Shown here: positions 31,501 to 43,091 of the stretch, piece by piece | Layout: every line of letters begins with the position of its first letter | Position numbering within the stretch: position 1 is the first letter of the stretch | Assembly (NCBI RefSeq): GCF_032854445.1 | Contig: NC_088302.1 | Span: 40,554,191-40,618,190 of the forward strand | Length of the DNA: 64,000 nucleotides | Direction: 5' to 3' | Origin: Liolophura sinensis | Taxonomy: Eukaryota; Mollusca; Polyplacophora; Chitonida; Chitonidae | The notes under the pieces: generated by a model | Told to the model about the DNA's origin: nothing | Databases searched by the model: none | What the model saw: the letters and a program-made list of their open reading frames with translations, nothing else | Position numbers and translations under genes: made by a program

Positions 31501-34500
31501 CCAATCGACTTCATTATGTACCAGGGTATCATAATCCGGACACTACAATGGGGAAAGCCGTGTACAGAAGTAAGTAAGGTATAATCTAGGATATAGCAGT
31601 CGCTAACACACTGACAATATACAGTTGTTTTTTCTTCTTAATAATAATAACAGTGATAAAATATTGACAACTATATGGCATGAAGACATCACAATATTGA
31701 TTTCCATAACGGTTTTTCAAAAAACAAAAAGGAATTGTAAAAAAAAAAGTCTTTAGAAAAACGGTGAAACAAGCTGAGCTGTGTTCTGGTTGTTATAAAA
31801 ATGATGTAACGACATTCAGCGTGCCAGTGCTAAAGCTTGAATCTCGGCACAAGGTCAAGAAATAAACTCTCAGTTCAGAGTTTTGCACTCACCTAACGTG
31901 GGCGTCTGTTATTAGAAATGTTCTTAAAATCAGTATGTTGTCCAGCTGCCTGCCTTCGTAGGAAGATACAAAAGATTATTTCTTTATTTATTTTTTCTTT
32001 ACTCTTTCCTCCTTTTTTCTTTGATGTAAGATATTCTTGTACTTTAAATTCGTGTTCATTGTTTATCTGGTAAAATATACAAGTGAACTCCCTTGCCTTC
32101 CATTCTTATATGCAGTGTTGAACGTTTTGGACTAATAGCTACTATTATGGGTTGCAGTTGACGCCAGCTTACCGCCTCAAATGCAGTTGGAGAGGAGGGA
32201 GCCTCGTGAGAAGTACAAGGCTCGACCCGCTACCACCAGTATTAACCAGTACAGACAGAAACATGTGAGTAGCCATACACCACACGCGATGGGATACGTA
32301 AAACATACAGATCAAATAACCAAAATAAGCACCCTTTGCAGAAAAAAATTTCATTTCTTCAATGAAGACTTTAAACATTTTTTTTTATTCACTGTTCTTC
32401 TGATTTTATGTATAAACACCGTAAATCTGTTCTCAGTAGCTACATGCGTTTCCACTTTAAGCAAACAGACACTGTTTGCTCAAAATTCCAGCTATCAGTT
32501 ATCTTTGAAGAAAAAAAAATCTTATCCAAACTTAAACAAAGGTATAGTATTAGAAGGTTGTATTACATTTAGATGGTTACAGTGTAGTTGTGTCACAACG
32601 TTTCTATCATTGCTTCCCAGAATTTCCGTGATTTCATGGAACCGGTAGAAGCTCAGGCCCTGGATGCCTGGGTGGCGTTAGCGGACGATAAAGGTGAGGT
32701 GCCAGCAGGTCTCATTTGTGGATCACATTTGAATTTCAATATTACATGTATACCGGTACTATAACTTATCCGGGAGAAGGGGACGGAGGAGCGGGTGGGT
32801 AGTGAATGTGTTTGTCACATGTGGGAGCGATTGTTAGTTTCTTGCTGATCGATTGGCGGTTTACTTCAGATACTATATGTTTTGTATATCTTGAGTATAT
32901 TTTAACAACCGAACAATGTTGGATGTGTGTAATATATTTTTGATAGTTTTTAAACAACAATCCACCAATGAAGTCATTGTCTTCAAAATACACGAACCAA
33001 AATGGCCTTTCTAAACTGTTATCTGTACTTTGAAATTTACTGCGTCCCCGAGCACCTGGGGCAGATTCTACGCTCCTGTTGAACTGAAGTAAAATTTAAG
33101 ACCTTTGCGTGTGGGATTTATTATGAGCATTGGTTAGTTCACGTACTCAGAGACTTACTTCACCTGTTTTAACACTTAGGGTCAAAAATTGAGCGGATGC
33201 GTCGCTGGCGGAGTCGAAAAAAGTGCATGTCAGTCAATTGATTCGACACTGCGCATCTCCCTGCGCTCGACTATGTACTTTTATAATCAGCTACAGAGAC
33301 ACGGCTAGCTTGAGTGCGAAGAAACGTTACTTTTACAAATAACTTCAGAAACACCACTGACTTAATTCAGATCAAACGTACTATTTCGATGGAATTAATG
33401 AAAGAATGAATGATTATGGCGTTGCGTCACTTTGTCAATATTTCAGCCACATCGTGGGGAACTTTATCGCTGAATTCCATAGAAATCCGCAGCATTTTGG
33501 CCACTCTGCAAATTTTAACAAATCTCACTACACAAATTTTATTGCGTATCCAGTGCGGAGAACCACAGACACACACAGGATCTACCCTTGATCATTGTGG
33601 TGGTGTGTTTGAATCCAGGTTTTACCGGTTTGGCATCGACATTAAGTCAGGAGATTTATGAGGTGTACTTGGCGACGCGAGGTAGTTTACTCCTGGCTGT
33701 TGGGTTTCTGCCACGCTTAAACATGATCGCCGACATATAGGCCTTCCGTGTATATAAAAAAAATTTGGAACTTGCATTAAAAAGCATTCAAATAAATCGA
33801 ATGTAAGCGCTTATCTAACGTTTCCAATTTTAGTTTAAACGGATACAGAATCGACGCTGATTGGCGGACAGTGGAAATATTGATTCCTGGGTTAAACCTT
33901 GCAGCCTTAGACACACTTGAATAAATCTGCCACACCTAAAATGCAGCTTAGGCTAGGCATATCCTGAACTTCCCTATCTCTCAAATCAGCCAATCAGAAT
34001 CGATTCTGTATCTCTTTTAAGTCAAAAATTTCTTTATGGAGTAGCTCCTTGTATGTGACATTGAATCATGGAACGAAAGGGTCTGCATTATACAAGCATA
34101 CTTTACAAACATATCTTCACTAGTCTTCGAAGCGGACCATAGTGTCTGTAGAGTTACAAGTTTCTAGAGGAAATATGCTTGAGGGATCACCCTATATAAG
34201 ATCGATTGTTTGCATACATGTAGTTGTCAGCATCCAAAATAAAACCTCTTCGTTATATAAACCCTAGTCATTAATTCTGGATATACTGTGGGTTCAACAT
34301 AAAAGAATATTTCCAAGGCTTACAATTGTGTGCTAATTAGACCACGGGGATGTAGAGCTCATTAGTGGGTTAGTTTTACATTGCATGGTATCATCACAAC
34401 GAAATCATCCAGACTTTGGGAAACGGATTGTTGAGATATTTGCACTCTTATTACTGCACCCCCCCCCCCCCCACATTTTTGCCCGCTTGTAACTGCACCC

Positions 34501-37079
34501 CCTCGCTCCCACACACACATTTTTGCCCCCTTGTAACAGCACCCCCCCCCCACTCCCCCCACATTTTTGCTCGCTTGTAACTGCACCCTCCCACTCCAAC
34601 ACCCCCACCCCCCCACTCCACCCCACACAAAAAACTAAACAGATAGAACTCCAGGTGTATCATTAATTCCTGTGTTTCAGACAAGGAAAAGGTATTGACA
34701 ATGTTCAGCGATGACGTCCCTGCCAGCCAACGCAATTTGGACGCAGTTGTAAGTAACACATCGCTTAGAGAGCAAAAAAGTGTGTGCAGGCGTATACGTG
34801 GAATGTAGAGGCAGTAATTGTGACACTTACAGCCAACACACGAGCAGTGTAACGCCGAAAAACGAAGGACTCACTACACTACTCGCGTATTACGTGGAAC
34901 TAATTAGTATAACACAAGGTTTGTTAAGCCAACAACGTTTCAAAATTTATGGCCAATATTGCGCGCCTCAAATGTCATGATTCCATTTATGTATAGACGA
35001 CATTTCGGTCCATATTCACCGTTTAGACACGGAAATTCGTGGGATTTGATTTCAACCTGTTTGTAACTGACATAATTTGCATGGAACGTGGTTAGTTGTC
35101 ATCAGTACTTCAGGAACACGTATACTACATGTATATGACTACAGCATTATCAGGGACCTGATACGATAACAATGATCCGGCCTCTGTGAGTTCAATTCTA
35201 GCTCATGCTGGTTTCCTCTACCTGGAAACGTATGCCAGCAGCCAGTTTATAGTCGTGAGTTGACTCGAGACCACAATACTTGCCTCCGTCGTTCATAAAG
35301 AAAAATACCTGTGATGATAAGTGTGATAATGTGGAATCTTTATAGACGTGCAGCAGAGAGATATTACATGTTAAATAAGCATATTTTATATCATAAATTG
35401 AATTCTCAGACTAATTTTATTGATCGATCAAGGTATCTCATTCGCCAGTAATAAAGAAAGATTTTCTTGGTTATCATATAAGTTAAAAGGACTTGTTTCA
35501 TCCAGCCATAGTGCCCGCCATCATCATCCTGGTCCTTGTTTTGTCGACCAGTAATTAGCAACTAATAGCAGTCCCTAGGACACAGAGGGCGCGGGTTCTA
35601 TCCCTGATTTTGTACAATTCCCTTGCTCCCACAATTCTTCAGGCCGTGGCGACAATAAGCGATCGATGACGCTCGTTTGGCCGTTTATGCAGTTTAAGGT
35701 TTTGTTGAAGAACACTTGTCTTTCACCAGTATTGTGTGCATTTAGGTCTGTCATAGTTGAGAACGTTCACCTATAATTTGCCAGAGGTCGGTGGTCTACG
35801 TCGAGCACTCCGATTTACTGTGGTCATAAAACTTACCACCATGTAGTGTGAGTGAAATGTTCTTGAGTGTGGCTTTAGGCAACAATCAAATAATATGATT
35901 GAGCTAATGTTTTATCTACATGTACGTTGATTACGTTGACATATGGATATTGGCTGACAGTTAAGCATGACTGTCTGTTGATCAGGAGGAGCGTTATAGG
36001 GCGACGACCCCTAGTGCCCGCCATCCCTTGGCGTCTCTTCACCGATATCTGAAACCGGCAGGTGTCGAAGGTAAGTCTAGTAAGCATGGCGCACGTTATT
36101 CATCAAAGAACTATCTCCAGCAAAACTACGTCATGCAGAAAATACTATCGAACTGAAGGGATGGGGCGGGGGGAGGGTGTCAGTTCTGAAGCCAATGTAC
36201 TGCGTTGTTAAGCCGTATTGCCAAAATATACCCCCCTCCTCCACCAAAAAATCCAGGTAAATACGATAAGAGAAAAGCTGTACAGGAATACTTGGGATTC
36301 TATACGTACTGAAGCCAATGTTGCTCCGTTATGCCATATTGCGAAAAGATATTCCACAGCCTAAAGTGTGTAGCTACAACTGGTGTAGCCTGTAGGATGG
36401 GAGAGGGAATGTTTTCTTGGCTTACATGGCGCTGAAAGTGAAGAATGAATATTGCTATTGTTGCTCATAGCTGTTTACCATTAGGTGTATTGTTTACCAC
36501 TTATGTTGATAAACTTGAGAATGTTGATATACTATAATACTTCCGCTGCATCTATGTAAATGTTAACCATTTATGGTGATAAAATTAACTAGATTGATAT
36601 ACCGTGTGACTGCCTTTACGTGTATGTCATTGTTTACCACTTAGGTTATTAAAACTTGAGAAGGCTGGTAGACTATAACACTTCTCCTATATGTATGTAA
36701 ATGTTTACCACTTGTGTTGCAAAATTGATAAAAAGGTTGATATCCTCCAATACTTTACTGTATGTACGTAAATCATGCGTGATCATCATTATGTTGATAA
36801 TACTCAGGCTATATCCTCTAATACTTTTCTGGTATACATGTTTGTGCAGAGGCTTCACACATATCACGCATAATGGACACGATTCGCTCAAATCCGGCCA
36901 GACATTGGCGGCACCCTGGCTCAGTGCAGGCACCGGAAATGACCGTTTTGCAAATGAGGGCAGATGATATTGAAGCAATAAGTGGGGTAAAGACAAAGAG
37001 GAAACCAGCCAAGGGAGACTTCCTTATCCACCCGGAGTGGCCGCCCTATATGTATCATCATAGGATACCGGGGTTCTGA
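28309..37079 (+). CDS. Unrecognised 307-residue basic protein, seven exons, complete
   Basis: Seven exons with matching phases give 924 coding nt (307 aa plus TGA). I do not recognise the family. The protein is rich in Arg, Pro, His and Tyr, with no signal peptide, membrane segment or coiled coil, and no catalytic motif. Exon order: N-terminal basic Ser/Pro region (1-94); a YVPGYHNPDTTMGKAVY segment; QLERREPREKYKARPATTS; an acidic ADDKDKEKVLTMFSDD helix; RHPLASLHRYLKP; and a C-terminal HPEWPPYMYHHRIPGF. Short Tyr/Pro/Gly/Arg motifs in an extended basic protein resemble ciliary or sperm microtubule inner proteins; that is a guess from composition, not from a match. It is transcribed divergently from EXOC1. 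An AATAAA signal lies 205 bp after the stop. Confidence 0.85.
29550..29935. repeat. 194-bp direct duplication
   Basis: Two copies, about 29550-29745 and 29746-29935, share aaccacaggtga and 'gtaagaaggtttacaaacaac' through 'accatcggtgaaggtgagga'. They lie in the first intron of the plus-strand gene. Confidence 0.9.
30195..30350 (-). mobile_element. SINE, truncated
   Basis: It is an inverted copy: 'atttatttatttgattgatg', then 'tactcaaggatatttcactt' and 'acgaccatccgcaggttgct'. A second decayed fragment (about 30080-30170, 'aatggtgtttcacttatat') lies just left of it. Confidence 0.88.
30548..31208 (-). mobile_element. Defective Tc1/mariner-type DNA transposon, TA target site
   Basis: The 661-bp element has inverted terminal repeats of about 215 bp. 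Both ends read aac(a/t)gtgcatcaaaagta inward, and share 'tttaccaagatatttgccca'. It is flanked by TA on each side (30546-30547 and 31209-31210). Between the arms the minus strand still encodes a transposase fragment SSPDLSPNKYLWEQLKQAMY, the conserved 'SPDLxPxExxW' part of the DDE catalytic core; the final acidic residue is K here. Only this C-terminal piece survives, so the copy cannot move by itself. It lies in intron 1 of the plus-strand gene. Confidence 0.92.
31490..31569 (+). CDS. Plus-strand gene exon 2
   Basis: The exon has 80 nt. The acceptor is TTTTTAATTTGCAG and the donor GTAAGTAAG. It encodes AFLTNRLHYVPGYHNPDTTM followed by GKAVYR, taking one nt from exon 1 to complete a proline and leaving phase 1. 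Confidence 0.88.
32158..32264 (+). CDS. Plus-strand gene exon 3
   Basis: The exon has 107 nt. It encodes DASLPPQMQLERREPREKYK followed by ARPATTSINQYRQKH. The acceptor is GGGTTGCAG and the donor GTGAGTAG. It ends in phase 0. Confidence 0.88.
32621..32693 (+). CDS. Plus-strand gene exon 4
   Basis: The exon has 73 nt. It encodes NFRDFMEPVEAQALDAWVAL followed by ADDK, the most acidic and helix-prone part of the protein. The acceptor is ATTGCTTCCCAG and the donor GTGAGGTG. It ends in phase 1. Confidence 0.88.
33835..34022. mobile_element. MITE-like element with about 35-bp inverted ends
   Basis: The left end 'ggatacagaatcgacgctga' and right end (complement) 'gagatacagaatcgattctg' are inverted copies that continue as 'ttggcggac' / 'ttggctga'. 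Length is about 188 bp with no ORF. It lies in the intron between exons 4 and 5 of the plus-strand gene. Confidence 0.7.
34455..34626. repeat. C-rich minisatellite, 3-4 copies of about 45 bp
   Basis: Repeats of 'acatttttgcccgcttgtaa' plus 'ctgcacccc' and long C runs. Gly-rich frames on the opposite strand are artefacts. It sits just upstream of exon 5 of the plus-strand gene. Confidence 0.9.
34681..34748 (+). CDS. Plus-strand gene exon 5
   Basis: The exon has 68 nt. It encodes DKEKVLTMFSDDVPASQRNL followed by DAV. The acceptor is CCTGTGTTTCAG and the donor GTAAGTAAC. A C-rich minisatellite lies about 55 bp upstream of the acceptor. Confidence 0.88.
35170..35290 (+). mobile_element. SINE fragment (B-box region)
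   Basis: It contains 'ctctgtgagttcaattctag', 'ctcatgctggtttcctctac' and 'tatgccagcagcc', the head-to-core part of the family. A tail fragment with 'gagtgaaatgttcttgagtg' occurs at 35835-35893. Confidence 0.65.
35986..36070 (+). CDS. Plus-strand gene exon 6
   Basis: The exon has 85 nt. It encodes EERYRATTPSARHPLASLHR followed by YLKPAGVE. The acceptor is CTGTTGATCAG and the donor GTAAGTCT. It ends in phase 1. Confidence 0.87.
36491..36830. repeat. 70-bp tandem repeat, 4-5 degenerate copies
   Basis: Anchor 'tgtttaccacttatgttga' (with variants) recurs at 36491, 36561, 36631 and 36702, with 'gttgatatactataatactt' in each unit. It ends about 20 bp before the acceptor of the last exon of the plus-strand gene. 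Confidence 0.85.
36850..37079 (+). CDS. Plus-strand gene exon 7 (terminal)
   Basis: The acceptor GTTTGTGCAG leads into EASHISRIMDTIRSNPARHW, RHPGSVQAPEMTVLQMRADD, an EAISGVKTKRKPAKGDFLIH block and PEWPPYMYHHRIPGF, then TGA. Proline, histidine and tyrosine concentrate at the C terminus. Confidence 0.88.
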
Positions 37080-37283
37080 GGTTGCAGTTACGGACTTCCC
37101 CCCATTTGTAGCGTCTGACGGCATGTGTTTATGATTGAGACTATTATGACACAGTTATAGTTTTGTGTATTGGAGGCAGGAGTTCTGTCCCCTTTGCTCG
37201 GTACTGATAGTAGGTCGGTCTGTGTCGACATACACAGCGGTAAAACACGTGGGCCAGGTTTGATACGTGTATACATACGTGTA

Positions 37284-37289
37284 AATAAA
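37284..37289 (+). terminator. Poly(A) signal AATAAA
   Basis: A canonical AATAAA lies 205 bp downstream of the TGA of the plus-strand gene. No earlier AATAAA is seen in the 3' UTR. It probably marks the end of the transcript near 37.3 kb. Confidence 0.6.
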
Positions 37290-38780
37290 TCAAGTCTCAG
37301 GTCCCAAGCTTTAGGGAACTGATTTTTTTAGTCATTAAAATTTATTTATTTATAGCCCTTGCACGGACTACTTTGGCAATATTTGACGAAGCCATTTAGA
37401 AGTCGTCATTGTAGACGAAGTTCTAAATCTGTCAGAATCAGAAAACAGTTGCTCAGTGTAAACTCTAATTGTTCAGTGCTTAGCTGAATTACTTTATGTG
37501 TTTAGTTATGAAACCACCATGTGTTATTGAAGGAAACTCCATCTTCCCGCCTATAAGGAATTAATGAGCATTGATTGGCTGGCGGGGGATCCTAGGTTAG
37601 AGGCCCTGTTGCATATGTACAGTACCAGTAAATCTGCTAATCTCACACTGCAGCCAATGAAAAAGAGCGTCTGTTTCTCTTGTTGTTGAGTAGACCAATC
37701 CAAATTAGGGTAAGATTTGTTCTTCCCGAAGGTAACAACATATGTATATAGCGAAAGATTTTAATTCCAATAGAGAGATTTTGGTCACATTGAACAAAAT
37801 ACCTTGAAATGTGAAGTATTGATTAATGTGTTCAGTCAGTTTTCGTTTTGTTTGTGGAAGAGGCTATTTGTTGACGGATCTTCGAATTACAAGCACAAGG
37901 TATGTATTTATACTCACCATAGGGTAGAAGTTACCTCCCTTATTCCGCTTGGCCTCAAAGCTCTTCAACGGTCTTTCACTTCAACCAGTATTATGGCAGT
38001 CCTAGGAACAATGAATTTAATATTTGGCAAACAGTCTCAGTATATACACAGGGGAATGATATATACATACTTTGTATTTTATTCAAACTTTTTTCCTTAA
38101 AATGAAAGCAATCCTTTTACGTAGGCCTAATATTGTGCACAATCAGTGCAATATGAGATGTACTTTGTTGTTATCCGTGTTTTATGAGCAACTTTTGTAT
38201 TATTAGATGTTTGGATGCAGAGGAGCATGTACATATTGTTATTTTTTAGCTTCTTAAAATACATATTCAAGATATAATTGCTCTACAAGCGAATGTTGAT
38301 TTTTATCCACACGGAGTTTTTGTTTTATTTGTGCTGCACATCTTGTGTGCGTTTAGGAAAATTTCACACATTTTTACATCGCATTTTGAGTTTGACATTG
38401 CTAAGGTCTCGTTTAATACATGCAAGAAACGACGCGTTGGTAAAGCATTGTGAAATTCCTATCTTTCATCGTTTCACAATGAAGTCGACAGTCATAACCG
38501 CTGCCATATAGATGATGTTCACATTAACAGTGACCCTCGAGGAATACACCGTCAATTTTATCTTGCTTGACGGTTGGCATGTAGTTCCGGTGCCGTGGCG
38601 ACAGTGATCACAGAAATAGTCACCAATTGCGACAGTAGTTATATAATTGCTTTTTGTTACATCCTGAATAAATGGACAATCAATCGTAAAAGGTTCCTTG
38701 TTACCTTCCAAGCTGACCTGCTTGACCATTCCCCAATCCAGAATGTACAGCAACTTCTCCCAACCCTATAGATACAGTTG
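37290..38780. other. Intergenic, no gene seen
   Basis: AT-rich sequence after the poly(A) signal. Short ORFs on both strands lack splice support or recognisable domains. Confidence 0.5.
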
Positions 38781-38784
38781 AGTG

Positions 38785-38912
38785 AGAAGGTCTACCAGCA
38801 ACCTGCGAATGATCGTGGGTTTTCCCGAACTCTGCCCGGTTTCTCCCCGGTTTCCGCCGTCATATAAATAAAATATTCTTGAGTACGGCGTAAAACACCA
38901 ATCAAATATGAC
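38785..38912 (+). mobile_element. SINE 3' half
   Basis: It runs from 'gagaaggtctaccagcaacc' through 'gaatgatcgtgggttttccc' to 'agtacggcgtaaaacaccaa'. Confidence 0.88.
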
Positions 38913-39484
38913 TACGGTTGTCTGTCGCACACTGAGCGAATCGCCCTTCATTCTTATAAGGCTTCTTGTTACCTTCCATATCAATCATCGCATCCATTCT
39001 GTGATCCAGAATGTGCAGCAACCTCCTCCAACCTTATAGATGTGGTTGTGTTTATTGTCTTTCATTCAGCAAACCAGAATCTGTAGCCTAAATATCTTAC
39101 ATGTTGTCATTTGTCATATCTCGAGTAAGTAGGCGTTAAAGTTATTGAATGTTAAATGTGATGATAAAGTATTTTGGTAATTCTATACCTGTGACGTCGA
39201 CGCCCAAAAATTGCAATTATCCTCACTACATTTTGTTTACCTCATTTTGCTCAAGCACTATAGGTGGCGTGTAATTTGGTACTTTTTAGGCATTTACATG
39301 AACAGTTAAAATACTACCTAGCTGACAGTAGGCCATGCTTATTAGTGACCATTTGTGAATCATCACAATGTTGCCGCTGCTCAGGTTTTACGCTTCATGA
39401 TATAGGCCTTATTATATTAAATCCTTCAGGCTGTTGTTACTAACATATCGACCTCCGCCTCCATCCAAGACTCAAAATGTTTAA

Positions 39485-39553
39485 GCCGTTGTATAAGTGA
39501 AATATTCTTGAGTACGACGTAAAACACCAATCAGATGAATAAATAAATAAACT
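39485..39553 (+). mobile_element. SINE tail fragment
   Basis: 'gtataagtgaaatattcttg' then 'acgtaaaacaccaatcagat' and 'gaataaataaataaa'. Confidence 0.85.
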
Positions 39554-39756
39554 TCCAAAGGCCATGATATCCCAACCTTAGCCTCCTTTCAGCAGGTTAG
39601 GATGTGTAACTGTCTCCAGTTAATCTTAGATGTGGTTGTCGCATCTTGAGAAGGTTGACCTTCCAAGTTACAGCATTATCAGGAATGAAGTATCTTGAAT
39701 AATCCACCGACCTTTGACACGTACCTCATATACCTTCGGACATAAAGCCAGAGCAT

Positions 39757-39767
39757 ATATATATATA

Positions 39768-39859
<92 letters not shown>
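39757..39859. repeat. (TA)n microsatellite
   Basis: Nearly uninterrupted TA dinucleotides over about 100 bp, with one 'atga' interruption near 39770. It is likely polymorphic. Confidence 0.97.
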
Positions 39860-39861
<2 letters not shown>

Positions 39862-39879
39862 AGGATTTAGGTCCTGATT

Positions 39880-40085
39880 CTAGTTGATTCAGAAGGTTGA
39901 AACGCTGGCTTTGAGATCACGTGTTCGAATCCATCTCTCGCCTCTCGCTGTTTCGGCTGAGGCTTTATGGTTTGTCAGGTGCTCGGATTCTCCTGCTTCC
40001 TCCACACATAAACCTGATTGCTGTCATATAAGTTATCAATTATTGAACACAACGTCAAAATCAATCAATCAACCAATCGATCAAT
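39880..40085 (+). mobile_element. tRNA-derived SINE, different family, with (TCAA)n tail
   Basis: It has the B-box-like 'gatcacgtgttcgaatcca', then 'cttcctccacacataaacct', 'gctgtcatataagttatcaa' and a (atca)n tail. The 55395 element looks like an inverted relative. The head 'gaaggttgaaacgctggctt' suggests a tRNA origin. Confidence 0.7.
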
Positions 40086-42860
40086 CAGTCTATCATTCAA
40101 TCAAACAGATTTACCGTACTTAACTGTATCATATATATTCCAGTGCTATTTAGCGCTGAAATCAAGACATAACGTCCACAAAAGTGATTGTCAGCTGCAG
40201 TACCTATATACACCATATCAAATAACAAAATCTGACGTGCGTGAATCTTTACATTTTTCAATTGAATATGTTGGTGTTTGCTTAACATGGCGTGAGATTT
40301 TTCTAGATTAAAACAAGTGTAAGGACGACACTTGATTGATAAGTGGATAACACAGTCTGACAGACACAGAAGTGTAGCGGACTAACTTAACCACCCAGAT
40401 CAATAATATATAAGAATTATAAAGTTACAGTTGACAGGTCCTATCAGTGTTTTGCCAGCGAGCCAAATTGTTGAATCACGCTATCTTTGTTTTTACCTCT
40501 CAATGATAAAAAGGGAAATAAATCACGCAAAACTGTTGTGTTTGCGATGAGGCATATACGTGCTCATTGCGTCAAATCGTGTATACGCTACAATCTCCGG
40601 GAATCGACGAGACTTCGTTTTAAGACAATGAACAGCCAAACCATTTTAAGTATAAATCAAGTATATCCATATCACGAAATAGTATCTTGTGTCCAAGGCA
40701 GTGAACCATATTCGCTCATATTACACGCAGTGAATAGATGTCGTAAAAGCATAACATATTTTATGATGAAGTGGTATTAAAACGCTGTTGGCAACCTATG
40801 AATTGATACAGACCTGTGTATATTTGCCTATAAAATGGATCTCACCCCAGCATCTAGCTTTGCTGTACATTTTATCACAAACATTCTGGGTATGAGTTTC
40901 TGCTACAACGATTATAAGTTGTATAACTGTGGTATTGGCACATTCCCTACGTGTTTGAACAAGGCCTCTGGTTTTGATTGCCCACTCATAAACAAGCAGG
41001 TATAGCTATGCAAGCTTGTGCCGATTCATTATACCAAACTGAATTACGATTTCACGCCTTTCTCGAGTTAAAATATGGATAGTCACATTTACTTAGCTGG
41101 CTTCAAGGCCATACACAAGGACTTCACACTTGAAGACAAAGAAAACCCTAAAATGAAGTATACATCGGATGAAAGGCCATTAAAGACTGACCAGGAAAAT
41201 AGTTTGTTTTATTTTTTTTTAGTATATTTCCAACCGAGTAAAATGCTTTGAAAACATCAGTTTCTACGGTGATCTGTTGGGTCAGAGGGTATCAGTAATG
41301 TCACATCTATTATTTTGGCTTGAAATATTTCGTTTCAATATCCATTCGTTGAATGCATTCATCCCTTTATATGGGTATGCATTTTAAATGATGAAATATA
41401 GCAGTGAAGTTACTGATCCCAGTATGGCCAGAAAGGCCACCGCGTAGATTCCAAAGTTTCAAATGCACTTTATTAGTTTGACACAATTCCAAAACAGTGT
41501 TTGATGGTCTTTTATCTGACACACATACTTCACGTTAGTGTTTTCTTTGCTTTTAATAATTGGGAGCCTCGCTTGTAAAAAGGGGAAACCGGGGTGAGCC
41601 TGGTTCAAGACACAACTGACAAACCAACCAGACGTGGAATCACATTCTATTCCCGCGGGAACTAGATTGCAGTATGCACAGCTTCATTGGTGAAGGTCTT
41701 GTTGTCTGCAGCGGGTCGGATGTTTACATGACGGTGTCGGCACAGTGTATTTGTGTAGGGTATATAATACTTAAAATAATAAATGTGCTGCCCGATCCTC
41801 ATATTCATTTCTCGCGATATAGAATATCTGTGATATGCCGATCCGTTTTTTTGCGCGTGGTTTTCCTGATAAGAGAGAACAATTATTTTTTCAGTATGGT
41901 ATATTTAGTTTTTAGGTTTAATTTTCAGTCGAGGTTTAACGTCAGTTTCATCACTATTTAGGTGAAAACACGACTGAATCCTTGTAGCAGATTCAACCAA
42001 CGAGAACATCAAACATATGGCACCTCATCTAATTCTGATATACTGTTATTATAAAAAAAAGAAACGGCCATATTGCCTTTCGTTGTGACGCCTATTTGTA
42101 ATGGCCATTTTGTTTCCCCATATAAGATGCTACCGCAAACATTCACATCACTAGCTTGAAAAGTTCAGATATAAAACTCATGATTCTGAATGTGATTGGC
42201 TAGATGCGTATACAACGACAGTTTTTCAACGAAATTCACGCTCTGTTTTATCTGTTGTCGTTGATTTCGGATTTTCTACACGTAGCTAAAAATAATGTTT
42301 TTGAATTTAAAGCCTACAAAATCAAAATAAATAAACATGTTAAGCTTAATTAGTTTGGAAGTTCACAGTACCAAAAACTTGTAAAAAATATCGCCAAGGT
42401 GGCTACCACGTCAACACCAGAATGCAGTACCTTCGACTAACTTAAAGATACCCACAGGAGTGTAGAAGCCATTTCTGAAGTAAATACCAGCTTTGGGAAG
42501 AAAACAAGCCGTTTAAACTAGGGATTGACCTGATCTGAAAATAATCTTGGGGACTACATTTGAAACAAACATGATCAATGTTAAAACAAAAAATGCACTT
42601 CATTAGAGCTAGACATTTGGAAATTATTTGAAAAATGATCAATAACAAGTTCAAAAGCAGTCATCAGAATTATTTTAAAAGTGACATTTTATTTCAAATA
42701 TGACTCCCACAAAGTGCCCCATGGACTGGCACCGGACCGACATGACATGCTAACTGCCTCAACTAAAAAGTGCAAAGATGACAGATGTTAAAGTCTGGCT
42801 CGACTTGCAGTTGGACTCGTGCCTCTTACAAACAAGTGTTCAAAGCATTAGTCGTTGGCT
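40086..42860. other. Intergenic, no gene seen
   Basis: AT-rich, with a possible SINE scrap at 41575-41625 ('aggggaaaccggggtgagcct'). No splice-supported ORF was found. Confidence 0.5.
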
Positions 42861-42862
42861 TA

Positions 42863-43091
42863 TACACAAAAAATCAATCCTTTAACTTTAACAGAAAGTC
42901 TGTTGTCTGAGTGCTGCTAGAATGTATTCATTTGTCGAAGATTGTTCTGCTGATTATAACAAACATATTCTAATAATTCATTGATTCTGTTAGACTAACC
43001 GGATATTATGTTTATAATAACAGAATACATTCTACCATCACTCAAACAACAGATTTTTTGTTAAAATTAACAGATTGATTTTTTGCGTGTA
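42863..43091. mobile_element. Palindromic foldback (MITE-like) element
   Basis: The 229-bp sequence reads nearly the same on both strands. Left arm 'caaaaaatcaatcctttaac', 'gtctgttgtctgagtgctgc', 'tagaatgtattc'. The complement of the right arm gives 'caaaaaatcaatctgttaat', 'atctgttgtttgagtgatgg', 'tagaatgtattc'. The complementarity continues toward the centre. There is no coding capacity. Confidence 0.85.

Noticed and set aside
34362-34759. Gly/Trp/Cys-rich minus-strand frames
   Set aside because: They come from the C-rich minisatellite; low-complexity artefact.
36673-37276. Overlapping frames of 61-107 codons on both strands
   Set aside because: Shadows of the last exon of the plus-strand gene and of the 70-bp repeat.
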